From NCBI RefSeq assembly GCF_037023745.1, contig NZ_CP146101.1, forward strand, positions 5,076,001 to 5,140,000: 64,000 nt of DNA, read 5' to 3'. The first letter of the stretch is position 1; each line of letters starts with the position of its first letter. Under the pieces are notes generated by a model, which worked only from the letters and a program-made list of their open reading frames with translations, was not told where the DNA came from and did no database searches. The position numbers were made by a program, and so were the translations under genes. Below are positions 56,638-64,000 of the stretch, in pieces. This DNA is from Streptomyces sp. SCSIO 30461. Lineage in GTDB: Bacteria > Actinomycetota > Actinomycetes > Streptomycetales > Streptomycetaceae.

Positions 56638-56925
56638 TCAGGAGGAGAAGAGCATCCGCCCGAAGCTCTTGTGCCGGTAGTGGCCGCCACCGTGGTTCCC
56701 GTGGTGCTGAGCACCCCACGCCGGGGCGGCGGGAGCGGGCGCCGCCGCGGGATAGCCGCCGGGTGCGGGGGGAGCCTGCTGGACCCACTGCGACTCCATA
56801 CGGGTCAGCGCCTCCAACTCGCCGTAGTCGAGGAATATCCCCCGGCACCCGCTGCACTGCTCGATCTGGACGCCGTTGCGGTTGTACGTGTGCATGGGCG
56901 CATGGCACTTGGGACACTGCATCAT
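56638..56925 (-). CDS. Zinc-ribbon (zf-TFIIB-type) small protein
   Basis: A 95-residue protein. The TFIIB-like zinc ribbon has Cys4/Cys7 and Cys24/Cys27 followed by RGIFLDYGELEALTRME. The C-terminus is Pro/Ala/Gly/His-rich (YPAAAPAPAAP, HHGNHGGGHYRHK). The molecular role is unknown. Two adjacent ATGs (56925 and 56922) can start it. Confidence 0.85.
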   Translation of the reverse strand: MMQCPKCHAPMHTYNRNGVQIEQCSGCRGIFLDYGELEALTRMESQWVQQAPPAPGGYPAAAPAPAAPAWGAQHHGNHGGGHYRHKSFGRMLFSS

Positions 56926-56973
56926 CTGCTCAGCTCCTCGCCGGTCGGATGGTGTGCTCGACTGCCGCTCACC

Positions 56974-57963
56974 CTACGGTGTGCCGGCGCTGTCCAAGTC
57001 CGTCGGGAGGGAAGCGATTCGGGCACAGGAGTCGATCATCAGCAGCTCCACCTCGTCGGGTTCCCTGCCTTCCCGGACGCTCCTGGCCAGACCGAGCGCG
57101 GCGGTCTGGACGGTCAGGGCACGGGCGGGCACGTCGAGTTGGGCCCACGGGTCGCCGGGGACTGGCCATACGGCGGCACCGCCCGCCGCACGGTATGCGG
57201 TCAGGAAGCGGGCCCAGTCGTCCGGCGGCAGCAGCCCGGCGGCGAACCAGGCGGCGGGGCGTGCGAGGTCCCACGCCGGGTCTCCGATCCCGAGGTCGTC
57301 GGCATCGATGAGGAGCCAGGGGCCGTGGTCGGCGGGGTGGCGTACCAGCTGGCCCAGATGCATGTCCCCGTGGCAGAGACGCTGCGGGCGGTACGGTGCG
57401 GGTGTCTCCGCCCTGGCCCAGGGAGGCAGGCCGTGCCAGGCCGCCAGCACGGGACGGGCCGCCGGGTGGCGCGGAAGGCGCTTGACGGCCGCCGCGGCCT
57501 TCAGCGGCCCGCGCATGGGCGGCAGCGGCCAGGGCAGCCGGTCCACCGCAACGCGGTGCAGACGGGCGAGGAGGACGGCGGCATCCTCCCAAGGGGCGGC
57601 GTCGGGGGCGGCGGGATCCACGGGGCTGCCATAGGGCCAGATCGTGACGGGCCGCCCGTCGACCCGATCCCCCGCACCGCGGCGGCGGCCGCGGACCGGG
57701 GCCAGGAGGATCCCGTCCAGTGCGGGGTGCGCCGCGACGGCGAGCCGAATCCGGTGCTCCTCCGAGTCGGTACCGGGAGCATGGGCTTTCGCGACGACCG
57801 TGCCGTGGCGGACCACGACTGCGTCGTCGCGCTGAGCAAGCACCTCGGCACGCTGTCCTCCGGACCGGCAGGACCCGCAGGACACATCCCGGCCGGACGG
57901 ATGCGCCGCCGATCGCGCGGCGAGTGAGAGCGCCCGCACGAGCGGGGCATGGCCCTGGTCCAT
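56974..57963 (-). CDS. Aminoglycoside phosphotransferase-like kinase
   Basis: A 329-residue APH/choline-kinase-fold protein. The catalytic loop CHGDMHLGQLV (HGD at 198-200) has Gln at the position usually held by Asn. The metal site is in LLIDADDLGIGDPAWDLA (Asp220/Asp222 and GDPAWD at 227-232). The N-lobe is short and Arg-rich. It may phosphorylate a small metabolite; antibiotic resistance is not implied. The start is an ATG at 57963. Confidence 0.82.
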   Translation of the reverse strand: MDQGHAPLVRALSLAARSAAHPSGRDVSCGSCRSGGQRAEVLAQRDDAVVVRHGTVVAKAHAPGTDSEEHRIRLAVAAHPALDGILLAPVRGRRRGAGDRVDGRPVTIWPYGSPVDPAAPDAAPWEDAAVLLARLHRVAVDRLPWPLPPMRGPLKAAAAVKRLPRHPAARPVLAAWHGLPPWARAETPAPYRPQRLCHGDMHLGQLVRHPADHGPWLLIDADDLGIGDPAWDLARPAAWFAAGLLPPDDWARFLTAYRAAGGAAVWPVPGDPWAQLDVPARALTVQTAALGLARSVREGREPDEVELLMIDSCARIASLPTDLDSAGTP

Positions 57964-58068
57964 CCGGCGAGACTACGCGGTGACCCGTACGACCGGGAAC
58001 GAGCCCGCAGCGGAAGAACCAGCAGACACCGAGAGACCGGAAGGCCGAAGGACCAGGCTCCTCGCATG

Positions 58069-58107
58069 GCGCTGGCCGGTCAGCTCCCCAGCTGACCGGC
58101 CCAGCGC
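58069..58107 (-). terminator. Hairpin terminator after the 65-residue membrane protein gene
   Basis: A 17-bp stem with a single bulge (58069-58085 with 58090-58107, CCCC loop). A second smaller hairpin (8 bp, 58158-58180) lies between it and the gene. Confidence 0.65.
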
Positions 58108-58192
58108 GTGCCGTCCGCCGCACCCCCGTCCCCACGGGGCTTCGGGTGGGATGTCCTGACTCGGGCCGCTCTCCCGAGTCCGGGGGCGCCGC

Positions 58193-58390
58193 TCAGCGCC
58201 CCAGCATCACGCCCACGGACGACGCATGTGTGACCACTGCCTCCCAGCCGCCGAACACGACGACGAGCAGGGTCGCGAGAGGAAGCACCATCGCCGTTGC
58301 CACCAGCGGGTGACGGCGGCCGGCCGGGCGAACGCCGAAGGCCCTGCGCCCAGGTGTGCGGATCATGGTCCGCGAAGCCGTGTCCGCCAT
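58193..58390 (-). CDS. Small single-pass membrane protein (65 aa)
   Basis: A minus-strand frame from an ATG at 58390 (MADTASRTMIRTPGRRAF) with GAGAGGAGAGG 4-8 nt upstream. A basic N-terminus precedes one membrane helix (LVATAMVLPLATLLVVVFGGW) and a short tail ending VGVMLGR. The good ribosome site and typical composition support it; no family is recognised. Longer frames back to 58741 are unlikely. Confidence 0.65.
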   Translation of the reverse strand: MADTASRTMIRTPGRRAFGVRPAGRRHPLVATAMVLPLATLLVVVFGGWEAVVTHASSVGVMLGR

Positions 58391-59029
58391 GGGTCCTCTC
58401 CTCTCGTTGTCGGCAGCGGCGGACGTCCGACCTCGGGGGACGAGTGGTTGCATCCGCCGCTCGATCTCAAGACTAGGGACGCGGGCGGACCCGGGCGTCA
58501 TGCCCGCGTACCGATTCACGGGCCTCCCGGAGGATGAGCCGGGCGTCTGCCGTGTACTCCCCTGGGTGGAGGCGGGGGACGCGATCTGCGGGTCTTCCCT
58601 GAGGGGAACACCGCCCCGGGTCTCACCTGCGGGGGCGCGGGCGCTGCCCCCCGGGGGGGGCCACCGGCCCAGACGGGACCATCCCCGCGTGACGTCGATC
58701 ACGCCCGCCCCGCTCCCGCGGAGTGCACGGGACTCACGCACCCACCGGAGCGCATCGTTCCGCAGGGCGGCGAACCTGGCGCCACCCCGGTCGGACCTGA
58801 CGCCGCGGGCCGTTCCGGCGAGTCAACACCCTTTCCAATAGGCATCCTTGCGATCGACCGCACAGCTGAGCCCGCTGCACGGCGGTGCGCTGACTGCCCT
58901 TCAGCTGTTCCGCCTGGCACTGACGATCGATCGGTTCCCGAGGGCGCGGCCTATGAGCACACCGGCCCGGGGATACGTAAGCTGTGCCACGTCAAACGGA
59001 TATCGGACGACCAGCCGGCGGGGATGAAC
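58391..59029. other. 639-bp interval upstream of the kinase gene
   Basis: I see no convincing gene. Weak frames on both strands are Arg/Pro-rich and lack starts. A C6G8 run (58647-58660) forms a short GC palindrome. The interval must carry the promoters of the divergent 65-residue membrane protein and the Ser/Thr kinase, but no clear -35/-10 pair stood out. Confidence 0.4.
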
Positions 59030-60268
59030 ATGGCGTTGATGCGGCTCCGGCGCGAGGATCCGCGTGTCGTCGGCTCGTTCAGGCTGCATCGGCGGCTCGG
59101 CGCCGGCGGTATGGGAGTCGTCTACCTCGGTTCCGATCGCCGCGGTCAGCGCGTGGCGCTGAAGGTGATCCGGCCGGACCTGGCGGAGGATCAGGAGTTC
59201 AGGTCGCGGTTCGCCCGTGAGGTGTCCGCCGCACGGCGTATCCGGGGCGGCTGCACGGCCCGGCTGGTGGCAGCCGACCTGGAGGCCGATCGCCCGTGGT
59301 TCGCCACCCAGTATGTGCCCGGCCCGTCGCTGCACGACAAGGTGGCGGAGGACGGCACGCTGTCGGCCGCCGAGACCGCGGCGATCGGGGCGGCGCTGTC
59401 GGAAGGCCTGGTGGCTGTCCACGAGGCCGGTGTCGTGCATCGCGATCTGAAGCCGTCGAACATCCTGCTGTCCCCCAAGGGTCCGCGGATCATCGACTTC
59501 GGGATCGCCTGGGCGACCGGGGCGTCCACGCTCACGCACGTCGGCACGGCTGTGGGTTCGCCCGGATTCCTGGCTCCCGAGCAGGTCAGGGGCGCGGCGG
59601 TCACCCCCGCCACCGATGTCTTCTCGCTGGGCGCGACGCTCGCGTACGCCGCGACCGGTGACTCTCCCTTCGGGCAGGGCAGTTCCGAGGTCATGCTCTA
59701 CCGGGTCGTGCACGAGGAGCCGCAGCTGGCAGGGGTGCCGGACGCCCTGGCCCCGCTGCTGCGGGCGTGCCTGGCGAAGGACCCCGAGAACCGTCCGAGT
59801 ACGCTCCAGCTGTCGATGCGGCTGAAGGAGATCGCGGCTCGCGAGGCTCAGGGGCTGCCGGCCCTGCGGCCCCCCGCCCAGCGCGAGCGGATCGAGCAGG
59901 AACTGTCGTCGGGGCGCCAGGCGACCGTCCGGTACACCGCGCGCAACACCCAGGGCCAGGGACGCAGCAGTACCCAGGGCCAGGGGCGCAACCTCCAGGG
60001 CCAGGGGCGCCCGGCATCCGTACATGAGCGCGGAGCACGTTCTTCCGCGTCGCGTACGGGTGGTTCGCGTACGGGTGGTTCGCGTCCGGTTCCTTCCCGA
60101 GGTGGGACAGGGGCTGGGCGTACGCCGTCGCGCTCGGGTGTGCGGACGACGTCGACGGGCCGCAGGCCCGCCAACCCCCGCCTGCTGCGGCAGCGGATCT
60201 TCGTGTTCGTGGTGGTGACGCTCGTGGTGGCGCTGGGGATCACCGTGGCACAGGCGCTGCGGGGCTGA
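59030..60268 (+). CDS. Tail-anchored eukaryotic-type Ser/Thr protein kinase
   Basis: A 412-residue Hanks-type kinase. The Gly loop GAGGMG is at 24-29, Lys45 in VALKV, the helix-C Glu64 in FAREVSAARR, the catalytic HRDLKPSN at 137-144, DFG at 156-158 and APEQ near 186. All key residues are present, so activity is expected. After the kinase domain (about 15-270) comes a basic low-complexity region with repeated QGQGR and RTGGS units. One membrane helix at the extreme C-terminus (IFVFVVVTLVVALGITVAQ) is followed by only a few residues. It therefore has no extracellular sensor, unlike PknB. The ATG at 59030 has GCGGGG 6 nt upstream; ATG 59024 is too close to it. Confidence 0.9.
   Translation: MALMRLRREDPRVVGSFRLHRRLGAGGMGVVYLGSDRRGQRVALKVIRPDLAEDQEFRSRFAREVSAARRIRGGCTARLVAADLEADRPWFATQYVPGPSLHDKVAEDGTLSAAETAAIGAALSEGLVAVHEAGVVHRDLKPSNILLSPKGPRIIDFGIAWATGASTLTHVGTAVGSPGFLAPEQVRGAAVTPATDVFSLGATLAYAATGDSPFGQGSSEVMLYRVVHEEPQLAGVPDALAPLLRACLAKDPENRPSTLQLSMRLKEIAAREAQGLPALRPPAQRERIEQELSSGRQATVRYTARNTQGQGRSSTQGQGRNLQGQGRPASVHERGARSSASRTGGSRTGGSRPVPSRGGTGAGRTPSRSGVRTTSTGRRPANPRLLRQRIFVFVVVTLVVALGITVAQALRG
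59947..60010 (+). repeat. Short direct repeats in the kinase linker
   Basis: Three copies of a CAGGGCCAGGG(A/G)CGC unit encode QGQGR. They are followed, from about 60050, by two CGTACGGGTGGTTCG units encoding RTGGS. This indicates repeat expansion in the disordered linker. Confidence 0.7.
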
Positions 60269-60293
60269 ACTGCGAACGGGCCCGCGGGGCCGC

Positions 60294-61112
60294 TCAGCTT
60301 TCCGGGCACCCCGTCGCGACCGCGTAGAACGCGACCGCCGCAGCCGCTCCCACGTTGAGCGAGTCCACACCGTGGGCCATCGGGATGCGCACCCATTCGT
60401 CGGCGGCCATCAGGGCCTGCCGGGACAGACCGTCGCCCTCGGCGCCGAGCATCAGCGCGACCCTGTCCATCCGGTGCGGCGCCGCCTCGTCGATGCGTGA
60501 GGCCTTCTCATCAGGGGTGAGGGCAAGCAGCTTGAAGCCTGCTTCCCGGACCGTTTCCAGCCCCTTGGGCCAATCGCCGAGCCGGGTGTAGGGGACCGAG
60601 AAGACGGCGCCCATGGAGACCTTCACCGAACGCCGGTAGAGGGGGTCGGCGCAGTCGGGCGAGAGCAGCACGGCATCCATGCCGAGTGCGGCGGCACTAC
60701 GGAAGATCGCACCGGTGTTCGTGTGGTCGTTCACCGATTCCATGACCGCGATACGGCGGGCGCTCTGCAGCAGATCCTCGACCGTTGGCAGCGGCTTGCG
60801 CTGCATCGAGGCGAGTGCGCCCCGGTGGACGTGGTAGCCGGTGACACGTTCGGCGAGCTCGGGAGTCACGGCGTACACGGGCGCCGGGATCTCATCGATG
60901 ACATCCCGCATGACGTCCACCCACTTGGCCGAGAGCAGCATGGAGCGCATCTCGTAACCGGCGTCCTTGGCCCGTCGGATGACCTTCTCGCCCTCGGCGA
61001 TGAACAGGCCTTCGGCGGGCTCGCGCCTGCGCCGGAGCTCGACGTCGGTCAGTCCCGTGTAGTCGCGCAGCCGCGGATCGTCCGGGTCTTCGACGGTGAT
61101 GAGTTCAGCCAC
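60294..61112 (-). CDS. TrmH/SpoU-family RNA 2'-O-methyltransferase
   Basis: A 272-residue SPOUT methyltransferase. The N-terminal substrate-binding part contains GLFIAEGEKVIRRA. The SPOUT motifs are NDHTNTGAIFRSAAALG (motif 1), VALMLGAEGDGLS (motif 2) and HGVDSLNVGAAAAVAFYA (motif 3), which form the SAM-binding knot. The target, rRNA or tRNA, cannot be read. Streptomyces also has resistance methylases of this superfamily, but nothing here suggests one. The start is a GTG at 61112. Confidence 0.88.
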   Translation of the reverse strand: MAELITVEDPDDPRLRDYTGLTDVELRRRREPAEGLFIAEGEKVIRRAKDAGYEMRSMLLSAKWVDVMRDVIDEIPAPVYAVTPELAERVTGYHVHRGALASMQRKPLPTVEDLLQSARRIAVMESVNDHTNTGAIFRSAAALGMDAVLLSPDCADPLYRRSVKVSMGAVFSVPYTRLGDWPKGLETVREAGFKLLALTPDEKASRIDEAAPHRMDRVALMLGAEGDGLSRQALMAADEWVRIPMAHGVDSLNVGAAAAVAFYAVATGCPES

Positions 61113-61199
61113 AGGGTGATACTGCCTTCTCCGGATGATGGTGCCAACGCCCGGACGGACATTGGTTACCGATGGTTACGCAATTGGGTGGGGGCCTGG

Positions 61200-62507
61200 C
61201 TACGCCTCGGGGTGCCCGGCGCCGACACCGACCACGTCCCCGACGACGATGACGGCCGGCGGCCTGACGTCATGCGTACGGACGGCTTCGGCGACGGTGG
61301 CGAGTGTGGCGTCGACTCGGCGCTGTGCGGCCGTGGTGCCTTCCTGGATCAGGGCCAGCGGAGTCCCTGGGGCCTTGCCGTGAGAGATCAGCGCTTCGGC
61401 GATCGCGCCGATCTTGTCGACGCCCATGAGGATCACGAGCGTGCCGCGTAGCTTGGCGAGCGACTCCCAGTCGACCAGCGAGCGCTCGTCGTCGGGCGCG
61501 ACATGCCCGCTCACGACCGTGAACTCATGCGCGACACCCCGATGGGTGACCGGGATGCCCGCGGCGCCCGGAACGGAGATGGAGCTGGAGATCCCGGGGA
61601 CCACGGTGCACGGGACGCCTGCCTCCGCCAGGGCCTGGGCCTCCTCCATGCCCCTGCCGAAGACGAACGGGTCGCCGCCCTTGAGCCGGACGACGGACTT
61701 GCCCGCCTTCGCGTGCTCGATCAGCGCGTTGTTGATGGCCTCCTGGGCCATGAAGCGGCCGTACGGGATCTTCGCGGCGTCGATCACCTGGACGTGCGGG
61801 GGAAGTTCGTCCAGCAGATCGCGCGGTCCGAGACGGTCTGCGATCACCACATCCGCCTCGGCGAGCAGCCTGCGTCCGCGGACCGTGATCAGGTCCGGGT
61901 CGCCGGGGCCACCGCCGACCAGGGCGACAAAGGGGGCCCGGGAGCGGTGCTGCGGGGCGACGAGGGAGCCGTCCCGCAGGCCTTCCACGATGGCGTCCCG
62001 TACGGCGGCGGAGCGCCGGGGGTCCGTTCCGGTCAGCACGGCGACGGTCACGCCCTCGCTGCGGCCGGTGGCCGGGGTCCAGGCGGTTGCCGCCTCGGCG
62101 TCGTCGGATCGAACACACCAGGTCCTGGTGCGCTCGGCCTCGGCCGACACGGCCTCGTTGGCAACGGCGTCGCTGGTGGCGACGAGCGCGTACCAGGCGT
62201 CGGCGAGGTCCCCGGCCTCGTAACGCCGCTTGGTCCAGCTGATCTCGCCCGCATCGGCCATGGCTTCGACGGACGGGGTGGCGGACGGGGAGATCAGGGT
62301 GATGTCGGCACCGGCCGCGACGAGTGCCGGAAGGCGCCGCTGGGCCACCTGACCGCCGCCGATGACGACGACTCGGCGCCCGGACAGCCGGAGCCCCACG
62401 GGGTAGGCGGGCTGCCCGGTGCTCACGGCCCGCCCCATACGCGCGCCGTGTTCGCCTCGGTCGGCCTGGTGCTCGGCTTGAGGGGTGCCTTCTGCGTGCT
62501 CGGCCAT
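61200..62507 (-). CDS. cobA: Uroporphyrinogen-III C-methyltransferase fused to a precorrin-2 dehydrogenase domain (siroheme synthase-like)
   Basis: A 435-residue, CysG-like fusion. The N-terminal part (about 30-185) is an NAD-binding precorrin-2 dehydrogenase/chelatase domain with GRRVVVIGGGQVAQRRL. The C-terminal part (about 195-430) is the SAM-dependent methyltransferase with VGGGPGDPDLITV, VRLKGGDPFVFGRG and VVPGISSSISVPGAAGIPVTHRG. It makes precorrin-2 and then sirohydrochlorin or siroheme, feeding sulfite reduction and B12. I chose the ATG at 62507; the frame to 62654 is a shadow. It is next to a cobT fusion. Confidence 0.92.
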   Translation of the reverse strand: MAEHAEGTPQAEHQADRGEHGARMGRAVSTGQPAYPVGLRLSGRRVVVIGGGQVAQRRLPALVAAGADITLISPSATPSVEAMADAGEISWTKRRYEAGDLADAWYALVATSDAVANEAVSAEAERTRTWCVRSDDAEAATAWTPATGRSEGVTVAVLTGTDPRRSAAVRDAIVEGLRDGSLVAPQHRSRAPFVALVGGGPGDPDLITVRGRRLLAEADVVIADRLGPRDLLDELPPHVQVIDAAKIPYGRFMAQEAINNALIEHAKAGKSVVRLKGGDPFVFGRGMEEAQALAEAGVPCTVVPGISSSISVPGAAGIPVTHRGVAHEFTVVSGHVAPDDERSLVDWESLAKLRGTLVILMGVDKIGAIAEALISHGKAPGTPLALIQEGTTAAQRRVDATLATVAEAVRTHDVRPPAVIVVGDVVGVGAGHPEA

Positions 62508-62617
62508 GGCGGTGCGGCTCCTCGGTGCAGCGGTGCGGGCCGCTGCGACGGTGGAGCGGCTGGTGGGGACGGTGATTACTTTACGGGGGCGGCGATCCGC
62601 GTGCCCTGGGCGGCCGT

Positions 62618-62654
62618 GTGCGGCACGGGGCCGGAAACCGGTCCCGTGCCGCAC
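62618..62654 (-). terminator. Hairpin terminator after the bluB-cobT fusion
   Basis: A 17-bp stem with one G.U pair and a 3-nt AAA loop (62618-62634 with 62638-62654) lies 11 bp beyond the cobT stop. Confidence 0.8.
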
Positions 62655-62665
62655 CGCCGGCCGGA

Positions 62666-64000
62666 CTACTTCTCCGTGACGCCCGCGGAATCGAAGGTCG
62701 CCACCTCGTGCATGGCCCGCGCCGCGCTCTGCACCAACGGCAGCGCCAGCAACGCACCCGTGCCCTCACCGAGCCGGAGGTCCAAGTCCACCAGAGGCCT
62801 CAGCCCCAGCTTGTTGAGGGCCGCCACATGGCCGGGCTCGGCGCTGCGGTGACCCGCGATGCACGCGGCGAGCGCCTCGGGCGCGACCGCCCGGGCGACC
62901 AGCGCCGCGGCGCCCGCCGAGACACCGTCCAGAATGACCGGGGTACGCAGCGAGGCACCACCGAGGATGAAGCCGACCAGCGCCGCGTGCTCCAGACCGC
63001 CGATCGCCGCGAGGACTCCGACCGGGTCCGCCGGGTCCGGCTGGTGGAGCTCAACGGCCCGCCGGACGACATCGACCTTGCGGGCGTGCATCTCGTCGTT
63101 GATACCGGTGCCGCGCCCGGTGACCTCAGCGGGTTCGGTCCCGGTGTAGACGGCGATCAGAGCCGCCGACGCCGTGGTGTTGGCGATACCCATCTCACCC
63201 GTGAGCAGCGCCTTGTTGCCCGCGGCGACCAGATCGCGGGCCGTCTCGATACCGACCTCGATCGCGGCGACGACATCCTCGCGGCTGAGCGCCGGTCCGG
63301 TCGTGAAGTCGGCCGTACCAGGACGGACCTTCCTCGGCAGCAGTCCGGGGGTGGCGGGCAGGTCGGAGGCCACGCCGACGTCGATGACGCAGACTTCCGC
63401 GCCGACCTGGTTGGCGAAGGCATTGCACACCGCTCCTCCGCCGAGGAAGTTGGCGACCATCTGGCCGGTCACCTCCTGGGGCCAGGCGGTGACGCCCTGG
63501 GCGTGCACTCCGTGGTCGCCCGCGAAGATGGCGACCGCCGCGGGCTCGGGGATCGGCGGCGGGCACATCCGGGACAACCCGGCGAGCTGCGCGGAGATGA
63601 TCTCCAGCATGCCCAGCGCGCCCGAGGGCTTGGTCATCCGCTTCTGCCGCTCCCACGCCTCACCGAGCGCCTTGGCGTCCAGCGGACGGATGTTCGAGAC
63701 GGTCTCCTGGAGCAGATCGTGCGGCTCTTCGCCGGGCAGGGCGCGGCGGCCATAGGTCTCCTCGTGGACGACCCAGGACAGCGGACGGCGCTTGGACCAG
63801 CCCGCCTGCATCAGCTCTGGTTCCTCGGGGAACTCGTCCACGTATCCCACACAGAGGTACGCGACGACCTCGAGGTGCTCGGGGAGCCCGAGGGCGCGAA
63901 CCATCTCGCGCTCGTCGAAGAAGCTGACCCAGCCGACGCCGAGGCCCTCGGCGCGCGCGGCGAGCCAGAGGTTCTCCACGGCGAGCGCGGAGGAGTACGG
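62666..64000 (-). CDS. cobT: BluB-CobT fusion, 5' end beyond the window
   Basis: An open frame runs off the right edge. The last part of a BluB (5,6-dimethylbenzimidazole synthase, flavin-destructase) domain is visible first (PYSSALAVENLWLAARAEGL, then VGWVSFFDEREM and EVVAYLCVGYVDEFPEEPEL). After a linker (YGRRALPGEEPHDLLQETV) comes a complete CobT domain of about 350 residues. It has FAGDHGVHAQGV, LLTGEMGIANTTASAAL with the catalytic Glu region, and LRLGEGTGALLALPL. The fusion would make the lower ligand of B12 and activate it with nicotinate mononucleotide. No stop, start or frameshift separates the two parts. Confidence 0.9.
   Translation of the reverse strand, partial: PYSSALAVENLWLAARAEGLGVGWVSFFDEREMVRALGLPEHLEVVAYLCVGYVDEFPEEPELMQAGWSKRRPLSWVVHEETYGRRALPGEEPHDLLQETVSNIRPLDAKALGEAWERQKRMTKPSGALGMLEIISAQLAGLSRMCPPPIPEPAAVAIFAGDHGVHAQGVTAWPQEVTGQMVANFLGGGAVCNAFANQVGAEVCVIDVGVASDLPATPGLLPRKVRPGTADFTTGPALSREDVVAAIEVGIETARDLVAAGNKALLTGEMGIANTTASAALIAVYTGTEPAEVTGRGTGINDEMHARKVDVVRRAVELHQPDPADPVGVLAAIGGLEHAALVGFILGGASLRTPVILDGVSAGAAALVARAVAPEALAACIAGHRSAEPGHVAALNKLGLRPLVDLDLRLGEGTGALLALPLVQSAARAMHEVATFDSAGVTEK

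Noticed and set aside
56974..57963. Antibiotic resistance by aminoglycoside phosphotransferase
   Set aside because: The fold is APH-like, but such kinases are common housekeeping enzymes and nothing in the sequence indicates an aminoglycoside substrate.
58647..58660. C6G8 homopolymer palindrome
   Set aside because: Probably just local GC extremity or a sequencing-prone run; too short to call a functional element.
60294..61112. Thiostrepton-type resistance methylase
   Set aside because: It belongs to the same SPOUT superfamily, but there is no producer cluster nearby and the motifs are those of general TrmH enzymes.
62508..62617. Cobalamin riboswitch upstream of cobA
   Set aside because: No B12-box-like conserved core was found, and the leader is too short. 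The 5' end of the bluB-cobT gene, where one might lie, is outside the window.

Overview
The window is a 64 kb piece of a Streptomyces-type chromosome. It is very GC-rich, uses GTG and TTG starts often, has many long perfect hairpin terminators without U-tracts, and encodes the sporulation protein SsgB. The gene order (aroBKC, aroE, mltG, ruvX, alaS, rpsD, rarA, hisS, relA, apt, secFD, yajC, ruvBAC, yebC, pdxTS, pimA, patA, pgsA, HIT, thrS) is the conserved core of an actinobacterial chromosome arm. It is mostly housekeeping sequence rather than an accessory island.

Layout. 1-4.8 kb: shikimate pathway genes (aroB partial, aroK, aroC, aroE) and mltG, all on the minus strand. 4.9-9.7 kb: ruvX, alaS, two small membrane-protein genes and rpsD. 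9.8-10.7 kb: a plus-strand HugZ/DUF2470 gene with an iron box between it and rpsD. 10.8-15.3 kb: rarA, a VKOR homologue, a LuxR-type gene remnant, hisS and a metallo-beta-lactamase-fold hydrolase. 15.5-17.7 kb: a membrane-anchored cyclophilin and a DUF349 protein. 17.7-18.2 kb: a geneless patch with a 52-bp perfect palindrome. 18.2-29.9 kb: relA, apt, secF, secD, yajC, ruvB, ruvA, ruvC, yebC, pdxT and pdxS. 30.1-33.6 kb: a LemA-like protein and the phosphatidylinositol/PIM operon. 33.8-41.2 kb: an EF-G paralogue, a large unknown membrane protein, a HIT protein, a K+ channel and thrS. 41.4-44.2 kb: an unknown protein coupled to a DUF4365 protein, then a DEDD exonuclease. 44.3-47.7 kb: two identical tRNA-Val(CAC) genes bracketing an SRPBCC protein and an 852-residue membrane protein. 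47.8-50.4 kb: a PGPGW protein, ssgB, a CGNR regulator and small membrane proteins. 50.6-53.8 kb: a DsbA-like protein and a double GNAT protein, with an IS1182-family element inserted exactly between their stop codons. 53.9-55.8 kb: pabC/pabB. 56.0-56.5 kb: a tRNA cluster (Gly, Cys, three tandem Val). 56.6-64.0 kb: a zinc-ribbon protein, an APH-like kinase, a small membrane protein, a tail-anchored Ser/Thr kinase, a TrmH-type methylase, siroheme/cobalamin cobA, and a BluB-CobT fusion that runs off the right edge.

Functional logic. Chorismate made by the aro genes feeds pabBC. The RuvABC resolvasome, RarA and RuvX serve DNA and RNA maintenance. SecDF-YajC serves export. RelA and Apt link purine and (p)ppGpp metabolism. 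PgsA, PatA and PimA make phosphatidylinositol mannosides. CobA and BluB-CobT serve siroheme/B12 synthesis. Many genes overlap by 4 nt (ATGA or GTGA), which suggests translational coupling.

I see no CRISPR array, prophage or obvious biosynthetic gene cluster. The least ordinary signals are the iron box, the IS landing site, the perfect palindrome, the DUF4365 pair and the BluB-CobT fusion.
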